Shown here piece after piece: positions 54,866 to 64,000 of a DNA stretch of 64,000 nt. Every line of letters begins with the position of its first letter. The first letter of the stretch is position 1. The translations under genes were made by a program, and so were the position numbers. A model generated the notes under the pieces. The model worked only from the letters and a program-made list of their open reading frames with translations, had not been told where the DNA came from and searched no databases. This stretch comes from Furcasterigmium furcatum (Eukaryota; Ascomycota; Sordariomycetes; Glomerellales; Plectosphaerellaceae), in NCBI GenBank assembly GCA_001599815.1, contig BCIA01000003.1, positions 2,480,001 through 2,544,000 on the forward strand, read 5' to 3'.

Positions 54866-57800
54866 ATGTCACACCGCTCTTCGACTTTGATGAGAGGTCT
54901 CCTCTGCCTTCTCTCTTTTACCGCATTGGCCCTCTCCCTCTCAGCTGCATCGTTCCCTGAGGAGAACGATGGCTCTCCTCGTCTCGAGAAAAGAGACCAC
55001 GAAAACCACCCCCGCCAACTGTTTGGCCTTCCTTGGGGAGTGTTCAACCTCCACGATGCCGAGGATGAACAGGTCACTCCACCTATTGTCCCAGCCCCAT
55101 TGCAGACGGAAGTCCTTGGAGACGTCTTGTCCGACGGCGTTCATCCTGAAGGACTACCGACTTCGCAAGAGCAGCCCATTCCGCCTCTAGACCCAGCTCA
55201 GACCATTTTCCAGGTCCCAGGCGAGAGTGTTACTGCTACCATCCATCCCGAAGAACATCCAACTGGACACCCCCCAGTCCCAGATGCCGGACAGCCACCC
55301 GTGGGAGACCTACCCGCCCCCACATCTCTGGTCGTCGAGGCCAGCACAGCAACTCCCCTTCCCACAGTAGTGGCCGACGAGATGACATCTCTCCTGAGCG
55401 AGGTATCTGAACTGCCATCAGCCACTCCCATCACCGACAGGGACCACCAGGAAAGCCTTTCGGAGATCATCCATTCCGTCACCGGCCATGCTTCGAGTGT
55501 TGAAAGCGGCATTGAGCAGGCAAGCACTGTTGCCAGCGCCGTTACCGAAGGCCTCTGCACCGTCGTGGAGCAGAGCGGCGACGTATTGCTCACGCAAACT
55601 GTTCCCTGCGATCAGGTCAACACCCAGATCCCCCCAACACTCACGTCGAATGGCACACCCCTGCCGGAGAGCCTGTCTAGACTTAGCATCACTTTGTCAG
55701 ATCTGGGTTCAGGAACCCAGCCACTCTCTACTCTCTGGCCGACAGGACCAGCTCCAGCATCCAGCGATGCTGTTAGTACGATGGATCCGGCAGATGAGAC
55801 TCCGGCCGACACCTCACAGAGTTCAAGTGATGCCGCAGAGCCGTCTCTGAGCCACACAGCAACGTTTGACACGGATCTTGGCCAAGCATCTACGACAACC
55901 ATCACACCCACGGGCCCGGGTACCTCTGTCGCAGACCCTGTTCCGTCGACGACAGACCTCCAACCACACACGCCATCCGGGAATGCTGGAGAGAGCACTC
56001 TCTGGCCCACGGGCCCGGCACAGGACTCGGCAGCTGATGACCCCACGCATACCGTCACTGCAAGTGTCTCTGGGCCAGGCCAAGAGACAGGACAGCCCAC
56101 CGGTGGCAGTCAACAAGAAGGTCCGTCTGAAACGACAACCACTATGACCGGCGAGGGCAATGTTGGCGGCCAAGGTGAAGGCCAATCTCAACTCCCTGGC
56201 ACTGGTGACGGTCAAGCTTCGGACCCATTGCCACAACCAACTGGCGGCAGCCAGACGGAAGGCAGTCAGCCCGATCGAAGTGGACAGACTCCAGGAAACA
56301 ATCAGCAGCCGGGTAGCCCATCTGGACAATCTCAGCCAGCTCCAGCAAGTGGGCCATCGGGCAGTCCAGCTGAAGTCAACGGGCAGGATCAAGGATCTCA
56401 GCAAGAAGATCAGATACCGTCTCAACAAGGGCCCGGCAGTGGGCAGACTAGCAATACCCAGAATGGCCCCGAAGGCACTGGACCTTCTCAGCAGCACGGT
56501 ACACCACAACAAGAGTCCCCGGAAGAACAAGCCGCAGGTGCTGCACATATGCCACCTTCTCCGCCAGAATCAGAGGGCGACGGCGCGGACGCCGGAGCAG
56601 CCTCACACGGACAATCATCACCGATTGCTGCTAGAAGTGGCGGCACTTCCCCAGCAGGAGCCAACGGTCAAGACGCTGCATCGGCAGGGCCAAGTCCTTG
56701 TCCTGCGTGCCCGATCCCTAGCTGCCCCAGCGAACCCACGCCCGAGCCGGACCCCAGACAGGGTCCTTGTCCTGGAAGAGGTTATTCTTGTGCCGAATGC
56801 TTGAACGGATGGTTCTGCCCGCCTGAGCAGACACCGATGCAGAGAGCTCCCTGCGGCTATGGATGGCCTTGCTATCACTGTTCTGGGGGTTGGTACTGTG
56901 CTCCTGGGCCGACGCCTTCACCGGAAGTTTGCCCCCCGTCTGGCCCAAGTATTGTCACGGCTACTGTAACCACCACTTTTGTGCCTTCGACGCCAGGTGG
57001 AGGTCCAAATGGAAACGGAAGCAATGGTGCCAATAATGACCAAGGGGGACCCGGGGGAAACGGAAATGGGGCAGGCAACGGCAACGGCAACGGCAATGGA
57101 GGGCCGAGCAGCCCAGGAAGCGGGACGGGAGATGGAGATGGCGGCAGCAGCCCCGGACAGCCCGGCAGTGGTGGTGACGGCACATGCACTGGTGCAAATT
57201 GCCCCTCAGGATCCGGGAACGGTGCAGGAGCTAATGATGGGAATGGAAACTGCACAGGCGCGAATTGCCCAGGAGGTCCCCCAACGGAAGGCTCCAATGG
57301 CCCGAACAGCGGTGGTGATGGACGACCGCCTGACGCCTACGGAGGACCAAACAATGGGGACCGGGATCCAGACAGTGACGGCCTGACTGCTCGTGCTGCC
57401 CCTGAAGCTGGAGGGTGGAAATACCTTGGCTGCTTCAACGACACTCCTGGCAGAACAATCGACTGTGACCCCAACGACTGGTACGCCGGCAACATGACGA
57501 ACGCGAAATGCGTGGCCTACTGCAACAAGAAAGGGTACAAGCTTGCAGGAACAGAGTACTCTCGCGAATGTTGGTGTGGGAATGTCTTCCAGAATGCCAA
57601 ACGTCTCCCTGATATCCAATGCGACATGGTCTGCGACGGCGATTCGGCAGATGTTTGTGGCGGCGACTGGGCTTTGACGGTGTACAGCCGGGATGGATCT
57701 GCGGCGAACACCATTACCCAAGATGGTGGCTCGCACGAGGGCAAAGTTGGCGGCAAGCAGGCTAGAGACAACGCCGAAGCCCCAGGCTACGGCGAAGGCA

Positions 57801-58192
57801 ACGCGGCAACCTCGAAGCCACCTTTCACCCCAACCACCGTCTTCCTCAGCCTGAGCACGTCAGCGGAATCACGGCCGACGACTTTCTTCACTGCAGCAGA
57901 GCCAGATCGACCCACTGCATCAGAAACGGAGACAGAAGACGACGAGAACCACATCCTCTCTGTCATCCAGAGCATGCTTGAAGCGATACCCTCTGGTCTT
58001 GGTCTCGGAGACGACTGGTCCGAAGGGCCTGCGGATGATGGCCCTGGGTCTTCCACTGCGGCGCAGGAGCGCGACGACTCGCACCTCGAAAGACGATCCG
58101 AATCTCATGCCGGCGACCATCAAGCTGTTCAGAGACGATCAGGCGACACGAAGGCTCGGCCTCACCGCTTGACGAAGGAATGGCGAGCCTGA
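54866..58192 (+). CDS. large secreted mucin-like protein with Cys-rich module and WSC domain
   Basis: One 3.3-kb exon, 1108 aa from the ATG at 54866. Signal peptide at residues 1-28 (GLLCLLSFTALALSLSAA) followed by a dibasic Kex2-type site (LEKR, 40-43). Residues 45-600 are Ser/Thr/Pro then Gln/Gly/Ser/Pro-rich, a heavily O-glycosylated mucin-like stalk. Residues 612-690 hold a cysteine-rich part with two similar units (CPGRGYSCAECLNGWFCPPE and CGYGWPCYHCSGGWYCAPGP). A Gly/Asn-rich linker follows, then a WSC domain at 849-945 (WKYLGCFNDTPGRTIDCDPN, YKLAGTEYSRECWCGN, CDMVCDGDSADVCGGDWALT). WSC domains bind glucans or glycans. No GPI signal or membrane span at the C terminus, so it is probably a secreted or wall-bound matrix protein. 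No substrate is known. Confidence 0.88.
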   Translation: MSHRSSTLMRGLLCLLSFTALALSLSAASFPEENDGSPRLEKRDHENHPRQLFGLPWGVFNLHDAEDEQVTPPIVPAPLQTEVLGDVLSDGVHPEGLPTSQEQPIPPLDPAQTIFQVPGESVTATIHPEEHPTGHPPVPDAGQPPVGDLPAPTSLVVEASTATPLPTVVADEMTSLLSEVSELPSATPITDRDHQESLSEIIHSVTGHASSVESGIEQASTVASAVTEGLCTVVEQSGDVLLTQTVPCDQVNTQIPPTLTSNGTPLPESLSRLSITLSDLGSGTQPLSTLWPTGPAPASSDAVSTMDPADETPADTSQSSSDAAEPSLSHTATFDTDLGQASTTTITPTGPGTSVADPVPSTTDLQPHTPSGNAGESTLWPTGPAQDSAADDPTHTVTASVSGPGQETGQPTGGSQQEGPSETTTTMTGEGNVGGQGEGQSQLPGTGDGQASDPLPQPTGGSQTEGSQPDRSGQTPGNNQQPGSPSGQSQPAPASGPSGSPAEVNGQDQGSQQEDQIPSQQGPGSGQTSNTQNGPEGTGPSQQHGTPQQESPEEQAAGAAHMPPSPPESEGDGADAGAASHGQSSPIAARSGGTSPAGANGQDAASAGPSPCPACPIPSCPSEPTPEPDPRQGPCPGRGYSCAECLNGWFCPPEQTPMQRAPCGYGWPCYHCSGGWYCAPGPTPSPEVCPPSGPSIVTATVTTTFVPSTPGGGPNGNGSNGANNDQGGPGGNGNGAGNGNGNGNGGPSSPGSGTGDGDGGSSPGQPGSGGDGTCTGANCPSGSGNGAGANDGNGNCTGANCPGGPPTEGSNGPNSGGDGRPPDAYGGPNNGDRDPDSDGLTARAAPEAGGWKYLGCFNDTPGRTIDCDPNDWYAGNMTNAKCVAYCNKKGYKLAGTEYSRECWCGNVFQNAKRLPDIQCDMVCDGDSADVCGGDWALTVYSRDGSAANTITQDGGSHEGKVGGKQARDNAEAPGYGEGNAATSKPPFTPTTVFLSLSTSAESRPTTFFTAAEPDRPTASETETEDDENHILSVIQSMLEAIPSGLGLGDDWSEGPADDGPGSSTAAQERDDSHLERRSESHAGDHQAVQRRSGDTKARPHRLTKEWRA

Positions 58193-59972
58193 ACTCATGT
58201 TTCAACGCACTTACAGTGGCCGGCAAGAGCCTGCTTTGATATGGTTAATGGTCATCGGAACTCGCATAGATGATCAACGAATTCGCTTCCAAGGGTGCTG
58301 TTGATAGACGGCATCGTTATTTTGGACGACTCATGGATATCCTATTGTGGGATTTTTACCATTCTTATCATGGACTGATATGAAGTTAGCAAGCTCTGAT
58401 ATTCAATGGCAATGATGCATTTCATCCAATCTGCATGACTGGCTCTCGTCTGTGACCCGTTGTTCGTCTCAAGTCAGGGCAGACATGATGAGAAGCACTG
58501 GAGTGGATGGGACATCTTCCTGAGTGTGCAGATACAATTGCAAGGACTTTGGGAGAAAAACGAGGTCAAAAGAGCAGGTTTACTCGCGACAGTCTCATCG
58601 ATTGAGAAACCAGACAGCTGAAGTTTGGGAGATGTCTCAGGAACCCCTGTATGAGGCTCAAGCATTGTTTGATCGGAGCCGACAGGGGTCCTGTCCACTA
58701 AGCGACGGTGTCAAAGCCAGGGTTGACCCCTGACTCTGCACCAAGGCCAGAGACCCAGCGGCCATTAGCGCTCGGAAACGATGGATTCCGGGGGCGCATC
58801 CTTGTACCAGATCCAAAGACCTGACGCTGACGAGTGGTGATAGTTGTCGACTCAAACGTGTCGAACCAGACTTGGCACGGCTTTCGCGATGCTACAGCTG
58901 GGACAGTCGTCATTCATGGATGCTGTCATCTGATGATCATCTCGTTTGGCACCATCTGAGGGAGATGAACGTCAAGGAGGCGTGCTGTCTCTGATCGCCT
59001 GACTGACAGGTGCCGCCCGAGTTGGTAGACTGTAGTCCCTCCCCTGGTGTGCGACCCCTGCTTCTGTCGGCAGTCCTCGTCGCAGGTGCTTGGCAGGAAA
59101 CAGAGATCCCAGGCGGCGACGCGTCACTCAGAGCCTCGGCCGTTGAGGAGATCCACGAGCTTAAAACAGGCGCTGAATACGGGGTAGGCCCTTGAGTTTG
59201 GGATGGCCGGCGTGATCCGAAGTTGGTGATGATGGGCTCTGGGCTGTGCAGATCGCTCACCTGCCATCCTAAGGAGCTTCGGGAACGACCTCGGAGGAAC
59301 CGGCACGGGAGACCAATAGACAGGATGAGCGATCACTCGTCTGTCAGGTGGACGTTGTCGAACATGGCACAGACGAGGAGACGATTCTCTCACATTTTGG
59401 GGAGCCTTGAAGCATTTCGAAGTTCCAAGGACAGAATTAGCCCTTGAATACTACCTCGACGATGGTCGTTGCGGCAACAAGGCAGACAGACCCCTTGCCA
59501 GGAAACGAATACCCGTACTTGTATGACGATCTCTTCATCTTGGCCTGCGACGTCGCCTGGGCGTATCACGACCAGCGATACCCTAGCATTCGTCTCAACT
59601 CTCAAGTCGAGGACCATGAATAGATCACCAGAAGGCCATGGTGGAATGATGCTCATCGCCGCTTCGGCACATTCGGCTCATACCGACCGAAGAAGTTGGT
59701 CCAGACTCCGGCGGCTGATCACCTATTTCGGCCATATGAGACCGGATGAGTGTGAGATCCGGACTTGGGATGACAGATGAGCCCCCCGTGAACTGTGCGC
59801 CACAGCGGTCTTGGTCGGGGTTGCGACCCTTCGCATCTTCAATGCGTTCGTGTGATCGCCGCTCAGGGGTAACCCCAGGTCAGACTCCTGCGCCGGGCCC
59901 AACCTCGCGAATACGCCGATGGCAGGCTACGCGGTCCGAACACTCGGTTCGGGAGGATGCGAGGAAGTTTCG

Positions 59973-59988
59973 CGACGGACGTCCGTCG
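59973..59988. repeat. 16-bp perfect palindrome
   Basis: CGACGGACGTCCGTCG reads the same on both strands, with an ACGT core. It sits immediately upstream of the TATA-containing inverted repeat. Confidence 0.85.
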
Positions 59989-59989
59989 T

Positions 59990-60008
59990 CGTCTTCTATA
60001 AGAAGACG
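59990..60008 (+). promoter_or_regulatory. TATA box in the loop of an 8-bp inverted repeat
   Basis: CGTCTTCT-ATA-AGAAGACG: perfect 8-bp arms around ATA, with TATAAGA at 59997-60003. It lies 300 nt upstream of the ATG at 60305, with a long CA-rich leader between. Confidence 0.55.
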
Positions 60009-60304
60009 TGCCGCTGTCATCTCATGGTGGTTCTTCTTCTTCTCCATCCTCATCAACAGATCATCAGTCGCCAGCCGAACCACTCCTCCGCCTCTCCTTT
60101 CCGCTCTTTCTTTTTATTCAATCTTTATAGTTCTGGGAACTTTTTAAACAACTTCCATTCATCCACTCTCTTGACAACTTCAACCGAACATCAGTTCTTC
60201 TCACTACAACCGCAAGCCGGTCTTTTCAGTCACTTCGCTTCTTACCTCTACAACAACACAACTACAACTCTTCACCTCAACCCAATCCAATACCAACCGC
60301 CAAG

Positions 60305-61441
60305 ATGTCTGTCTCTTACAAGATCACCCTCATCGCCGCCATCATCGCCTCCGTCGAGGCCCGCTTCGGCCAGGAGCAGATCCCCGTCGCCGCTGTCTCC
60401 GCACTTGACGGCCAGTTCGGCAACTCGGGCCAGGCCGCCACCCTCGCTGGTGGCATCCCTGGCAGCCTGCTCGGCGCCACCGACCCGTGCGAGAAGCTCC
60501 GCCTGGCCGATGAGATCGTCGCCACCCTCGGCAACGACCCGGCTGTCATCGCCGCTGCCGCCGGCCTCGTCTCCGCCGAGCAGAACTTCAACCCCTTCGC
60601 CACGGACATCCCCAACATCTGCGGCGACGCGAGCCTCCCTGCCACGGAGGCCCTGCGCGGCATCACGCCCCTCGTCGACCCCGCTGTCCTGGACTCCGAT
60701 CTGGCGAACCAGCTGTCTGCTTCCTCGCTGCAGACCCCCTTCGATGCTGCCGGTCTTTCTGTTGCGGATGTCCTGATTGCCCAGGGCTTCGTCAACCTGG
60801 CCATTGACGGCACCCCCAACGCCGGAGCCGGTGCTGGCGGTAACGGAGGCGGCAACAACAACAACAACAACAACAACGACAACAACCAGGGAGGCGATGA
60901 CCAGGCCGACAACAACGGCAACCAGGGTGATGCCAACCAGGGTGATGACAACCAGAACAACGACAACGCTGGTGGCAACGCCGGCGGCAACGCTGGCTGC
61001 GAGGTCGACAATGGCGACGACGCTGAGGACAACCAGCAGGGAGACAACAACGACAACCAGGGTGACAACAACGCCGGCAACCAGGGCGACAACAACAACG
61101 ACAACCAGCAGGGTGACAACAACGCCGGAAACGGTGGCAACAACGCCGGCGCTGGCGGTGCTGACTTCGGCCTCTGCGACCCCCGCATGGACTTCGTCTT
61201 CGGCCGCAACGGCCGCAGCCAGGACGAGGGTACCTTCGGCCCCGTCGACGCTCAGGTCGGCGGCCAGGAGGCCCTCAACCCCAACATCATCACCGAGCGC
61301 ATCTGCGACCAGCTCATCAACGTGTGCGAGGCCAACGACGCCGCCGTCACCGTGTGCGACCAGGCCGCCGCCGAGGTTCAGGCCGCGGGCAGCCGCGGCC
61401 CCGAGATCGTCGACCTGTTCAACGGCGCCCTGGGCCTGTAA
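60305..61441 (+). CDS. secreted Asn/Asp/Gly/Gln-rich repeat protein
   Basis: Single exon, 378 aa. Signal peptide at residues 1-19 (MSVSYKITLIAAIIASVEA). Residues 20-180 form a folded-looking domain (QIPVAAVSALDGQFGNSGQA, ATDPCEKLRLADEIVATLGN, NFNPFATDIPNICGDASLPA). Residues 184-285 are low complexity: an Asn run, then repeated D-N-N-Q-G-D-like units with one Cys in the middle. The C-terminal domain (residues 290-378) has paired cysteines (FGLCDP, ERICDQLINVCEAN, VTVCDQ). No GPI signal. Comparable proteins in Sordariomycetes carry names such as circumsporozoite-like because of the repeats, which is not a functional statement. ATG context (CCAAGATG) and the leader suggest strong expression. Function unknown; possibly a wall or spore-surface protein. 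Confidence 0.85.
   Translation: MSVSYKITLIAAIIASVEARFGQEQIPVAAVSALDGQFGNSGQAATLAGGIPGSLLGATDPCEKLRLADEIVATLGNDPAVIAAAAGLVSAEQNFNPFATDIPNICGDASLPATEALRGITPLVDPAVLDSDLANQLSASSLQTPFDAAGLSVADVLIAQGFVNLAIDGTPNAGAGAGGNGGGNNNNNNNNDNNQGGDDQADNNGNQGDANQGDDNQNNDNAGGNAGGNAGCEVDNGDDAEDNQQGDNNDNQGDNNAGNQGDNNNDNQQGDNNAGNGGNNAGAGGADFGLCDPRMDFVFGRNGRSQDEGTFGPVDAQVGGQEALNPNIITERICDQLINVCEANDAAVTVCDQAAAEVQAAGSRGPEIVDLFNGALGL
60856..61150 (+). repeat. coding low-complexity repeat (Asn/Asp/Gln/Gly)
   Basis: AAC-rich runs and short units of the type GGTGACAACAAC encode N-, D-, Q- and G-rich peptide. The long Val-rich frame on the opposite strand is its shadow. Confidence 0.85.
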
Positions 61442-61852
61442 GGGGCTTTTCTGGGCTCGGGTGCTGAGTGGAGAGACTTGAAGTGTCGGGATGGCTGTAT
61501 CGGAGGTGCTCTGGGTAGCTGGAATATGACGATGCTTTGAGGAACAACCGGGAAATGATGGTGATTTGCTTTTGCTATGACATGGTGACAGTGTCTTGGT
61601 CCGGAGTTCTGGGAGGCACATGCATGAGGATACGCATTTTCGGGAGATACATGGCTCTGAATGAATTTAGCTATGAGGCTTGAATGAGATTCAGTATGAT
61701 TGTACAGGTCTATCTTCTGATGTGATGGGGTAAAAATGCGATGAAGTGAATAACAATGATTAGAATGGAATATGTCGGTGCCCGGGAGTGCTCAATCTAA
61801 GGTCCCTCCTTGCCCGCTGTCGCACACCTCGCGATGGCCAGATGCGAGGGCT
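61442..61852. other. intergenic, convergent 3' regions
   Basis: 3'-to-3' spacer, AT-richer than its neighbours. Nothing recognised. Confidence 0.55.
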
Positions 61853-62715
61853 TCAGAAGCGGATCATGCGCGTGGGGTCGATGATTCGCTCGACGGCTTG
61901 CTGGACAGCATCGAAACGCATGAAATGGCAGCTCTCGCTCTCGAGATGGTTGATGACGGCTGCGAGGGTCGTAAAGTCCCTGGGGCAGCTGCGGTTGGGA
62001 CAGTGGTACAGGCTCTGCTGGTGGACGGGGGATTTGAGGTGCTGGTTGAGCGAAGGGAGCGTGTTGAACAGGCGGCGGCAGAGGTAGCACATGTACGCCT
62101 GGCAAGCGCTGTTCCAGGCCATCGATGTCGCCTCGTAGTCTGGTTCTCCTGACCATCCCAGGAGGTGTTTGGTGAGAATGCCGTTGGGATCACGGCACCG
62201 AACTGCATCGAAGAGCCTTGCTCGGTCAACGGGGGCTTGGGGGCAGGCGCCCCGTTCGATATGGTGAACGAGTCCGGTCGCGGTCGTGTATGTATCGCCG
62301 CAGAAGAGGCAACGGATGCTGCTCTGGGGGAGATGAGCCCTGCTGTTCAGGTGCTGGGGATGTCAGCGCCGTCGTTGGGGGTCGTATAATTGGCAGTACA
62401 TACCATGTTGATGGCGTTCCGGTTCCTGAAGTATCGATCACAGGGATCACAGTAGTAGTGAACATCCACCTCGTGGTCTCGGAGATCTTCCTCGTCGAAG
62501 AAGGCATCCGAACAGTCGTTGCATTGGTAAGTAGGGTCGCCCCAGTGGCCCAGAGCATTCATGTGTTGATTCACGGCTGCCGGGCTGCCGAAAAAACGGT
62601 CGCAAACGTAGCATTCGTTCTGCGGTTCCCGGTGGCCGGTGGCGTTGAGATGCTGGTCGCGAGCTCGCCAGCCGGCGGGGAACTCGCGCCAACACGTGCC
62701 GCAGGTGAATGTCAT
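61853..62715 (-). CDS. C2H2 zinc-finger protein
   Basis: Two exons, 62715-62404 and 62353-61853 (270 aa), joined by a 50-nt intron that falls between M104 and H105 inside a finger. Fingers in order: CGTCWREF...H-x5-H, CYVCDRFFGSPAAVNQHMNA-LGH, CNDCSDAFF...H-x4-H, CDPCDRYFRNRNAINMHLNS-RAH, CLFCGDTY...HHIERGAC (C2HC-like), and at the C terminus CYLCRRLFNTLPSLNQHLKS-PVH and CPNRSCPRDF...H-x4-CH. The H-x5-H spacing resembles RNA-binding or matrin-type fingers more than classical DNA-binding ones. Such compact multi-finger proteins are common in filamentous ascomycetes. The nucleic-acid target is unknown. Confidence 0.88.
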
Positions 62716-64000
62716 GTTGACAGGCTTGAAGAGGAGAGATGAGGAACAAACTGTGGGAGTGAGGGGGCTCAGGAATAAATATAAAGGATCCAGCCAGCCC
62801 GCTGAGCTGAGACAGAGACCGGGCCGCAGCGTCACCGTCCGTTTGTTCACCTCACCTCCTAACAAAGCTCCCACACCGATGGTACCAACGCATGATGTTT
62901 TGGCGCTGATTCGTATGTGGGATGAATGAATGGTAAAGAAGGCTCTTGGAGGTACCTAGGCAGCACACCAGCGAGGATAGTATCGCCTCGATGGTGTTTC
63001 TGTCGTTGCCCGTGTTGCTGGTGTCCCGGTTGCTGTCTGAACGAGTGTAAGTGCGGTTGAGGTGGACGGTGGCATCCGTTTGGGCTGGATGCATCAAGAT
63101 GGATCCAGGGGGCCCCTGAGTCTGGGGAACTACTGTGGATCTCCTGAGCTCGGACCACCGATGGCGTTTGGGGTCACTCGCCACCACACCATGTGATAAG
63201 TCACATGACTCCCAGAAGCCTGTGAGGTCGCTCCCCCTTTTGAGTCCCCGATCCCAACCTCACCAAGCTCTCTCCAACTACCTAGGTACCGTATTGTTCA
63301 GTTCCTGACCCGACTCTCCGGATGATCGCCTATTGGCTAGCCGGTAGAGGTGGCATCTCAACTCTATTGAGACTTCTCTCAGCTTGACGGCGCAACAGAC
63401 AGAGCCGGCGTCGCGCCAGTCAGTCCTTATCAGCGCCCCTATCAACGCCCTTGTCGTGCTGCAACCTGCCACACCAACGGAGGCTTGGCGAGATACCATG
63501 TCATCCAATAACCGGTACTTGAACTCATGGTGATCACCGTTCCTTATCTCGACCTTCTCTGCCAGGAACCCCCTCCCAGATGCCGCTTCTGCGGGGGGCC
63601 CGGATTCTTTCCGCTTTCAGCGCGCGAACCCCGTCAGGCGAACGCCTTCAGGGCCGGGGTCACGCTTCGGATGAGCTTGATAAGACTGGCATCCTTGTGA
63701 GGTCCGGGTAAGCTAACCCTGGAGAGACATGTGCAGATCGATGCCTTCGAGTTGAGATTGGAACCTGGGATCGAGTTGTGAGCAGCCGGCTGGCCGCCGG
63801 GTGGAAGTGGAAGAACTCAAGCTCCAAGCACTCGAGGTGAGAGCGCGTCTTGACCCGTGTAGCAGGTCAGGAGGCCCTCGGCCACTTTCGTTGAGTGTGC
63901 AGCTTCTCAGTCGACTTGCTCTTGGACCAAGCTCCCCCCCCTGCCGGCATCCCACGTTTCTTGCTCGATGCATGCGAGCAGTAGCTCGACCGAGCTGGCG
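62716..64000. other. promoter of zinc-finger gene and gene-free right edge
   Basis: The zinc-finger promoter carries an AAATATAAA tract (about 62777) and GGTACCTAGG at 62951-62960. A second TACCTAGGTA palindrome is at 63279-63288. No gene is supported up to the window edge. Confidence 0.5.

Larger units (their letters stand above)
58193..60304. other. gene-free stretch and promoter of the Asn-rich protein
   Basis: 2.1 kb. The first 1.7 kb holds nothing recognisable. The last 330 nt are a strong-looking promoter: two adjacent palindromes (59973-59988, 59990-60008), TATAAGA at 59997, then a long CT/CAA-rich leader (60110-60300) typical of highly expressed fungal genes. Confidence 0.55.

Noticed and set aside
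60272..61621. 449-codon minus-strand ORF rich in Val/Gly
   Set aside because: It is the antisense of the AAC/GGC-rich repeat gene at 60305; its Val runs are the complement of the Asn codon repeats, and its composition is not protein-like.
1..64000. Transposons, CRISPR arrays, secondary-metabolite cluster
   Set aside because: No transposase, reverse transcriptase, terminal repeats, spaced direct-repeat arrays, or polyketide/NRPS/terpene enzymes were found; the single PhyH-type oxygenase is not accompanied by biosynthetic partners.

Overview
The window is a stretch of nuclear chromosome from a filamentous ascomycete, most likely a Sordariomycete (Glomerellales or Hypocreales type). The evidence is: short GT-AG introns of about 50-80 nt with branch points such as gctaac; compact genes on both strands without operons; fungal families such as HET, WSC, and F-box-like proteins with an LxLxxxSPSD motif; and a peptide:N-glycanase with the missing active-site cysteine reported for filamentous ascomycetes. 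The genus cannot be fixed from the sequence alone. I see no transposon, tRNA, rRNA, CRISPR array or secondary-metabolite cluster.

Layout. 1-5345 holds no gene I can support. 5346-16942 is mixed accessory and metabolic: an F-box-like protein, a DsbA/FrnE-type oxidoreductase divergent from a HET-domain protein, the mitochondrial membrane protein SYM1, a mitochondrial LEA-like helical protein and a PhyH-type dioxygenase. 17575-27595 is a housekeeping block: mitoribosomal mS38, nicotinate phosphoribosyltransferase (NPT1), a 15-exon argininosuccinate synthase (ARG1), and the rRNA/tRNA cytidine acetyltransferase KRE33, which shares its promoter with ARG1. 28411-40845 carries a repeat-rich hypothetical protein, the plasma-membrane syntaxin SSO1, an SBPase/FBPase-like phosphatase, an unrecognised acidic protein, the APC/C RING subunit APC11 divergent from a mitochondrial sulfurtransferase, and ribosomal protein RPS2. 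41204-47322 has a second F-box-like protein, a secreted M43 metalloprotease and the catalytically altered PNG1. After a gene-free 3.9 kb come the ribosome-biogenesis WD40 protein UTP4, a large secreted mucin/WSC protein, an Asn-rich secreted protein and a C2H2 zinc-finger protein. 62716-64000 holds no supported gene.

Functional themes. Ribosome production is represented by four genes (KRE33, UTP4, RPS2, mS38). Mitochondrial functions are represented by SYM1, the LEA-like protein, mS38 and the sulfurtransferase. Surface and secreted functions are represented by SSO1, the M43 protease, the WSC protein and the Asn-rich protein. Gene models below were built by joining open frames at GT/AG sites and checking that phases add up to a single frame. 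Several start with first exons of only 14-32 nt, which are easy to miss. Nothing here forms an obvious new multigene system. The most interesting points are the active-site-dead PNG1, the syntaxin with a long tail after its membrane anchor, the Cys-module/WSC protein, the PP-loop microexon in ARG1, and perfect palindromes in three intergenic regions.
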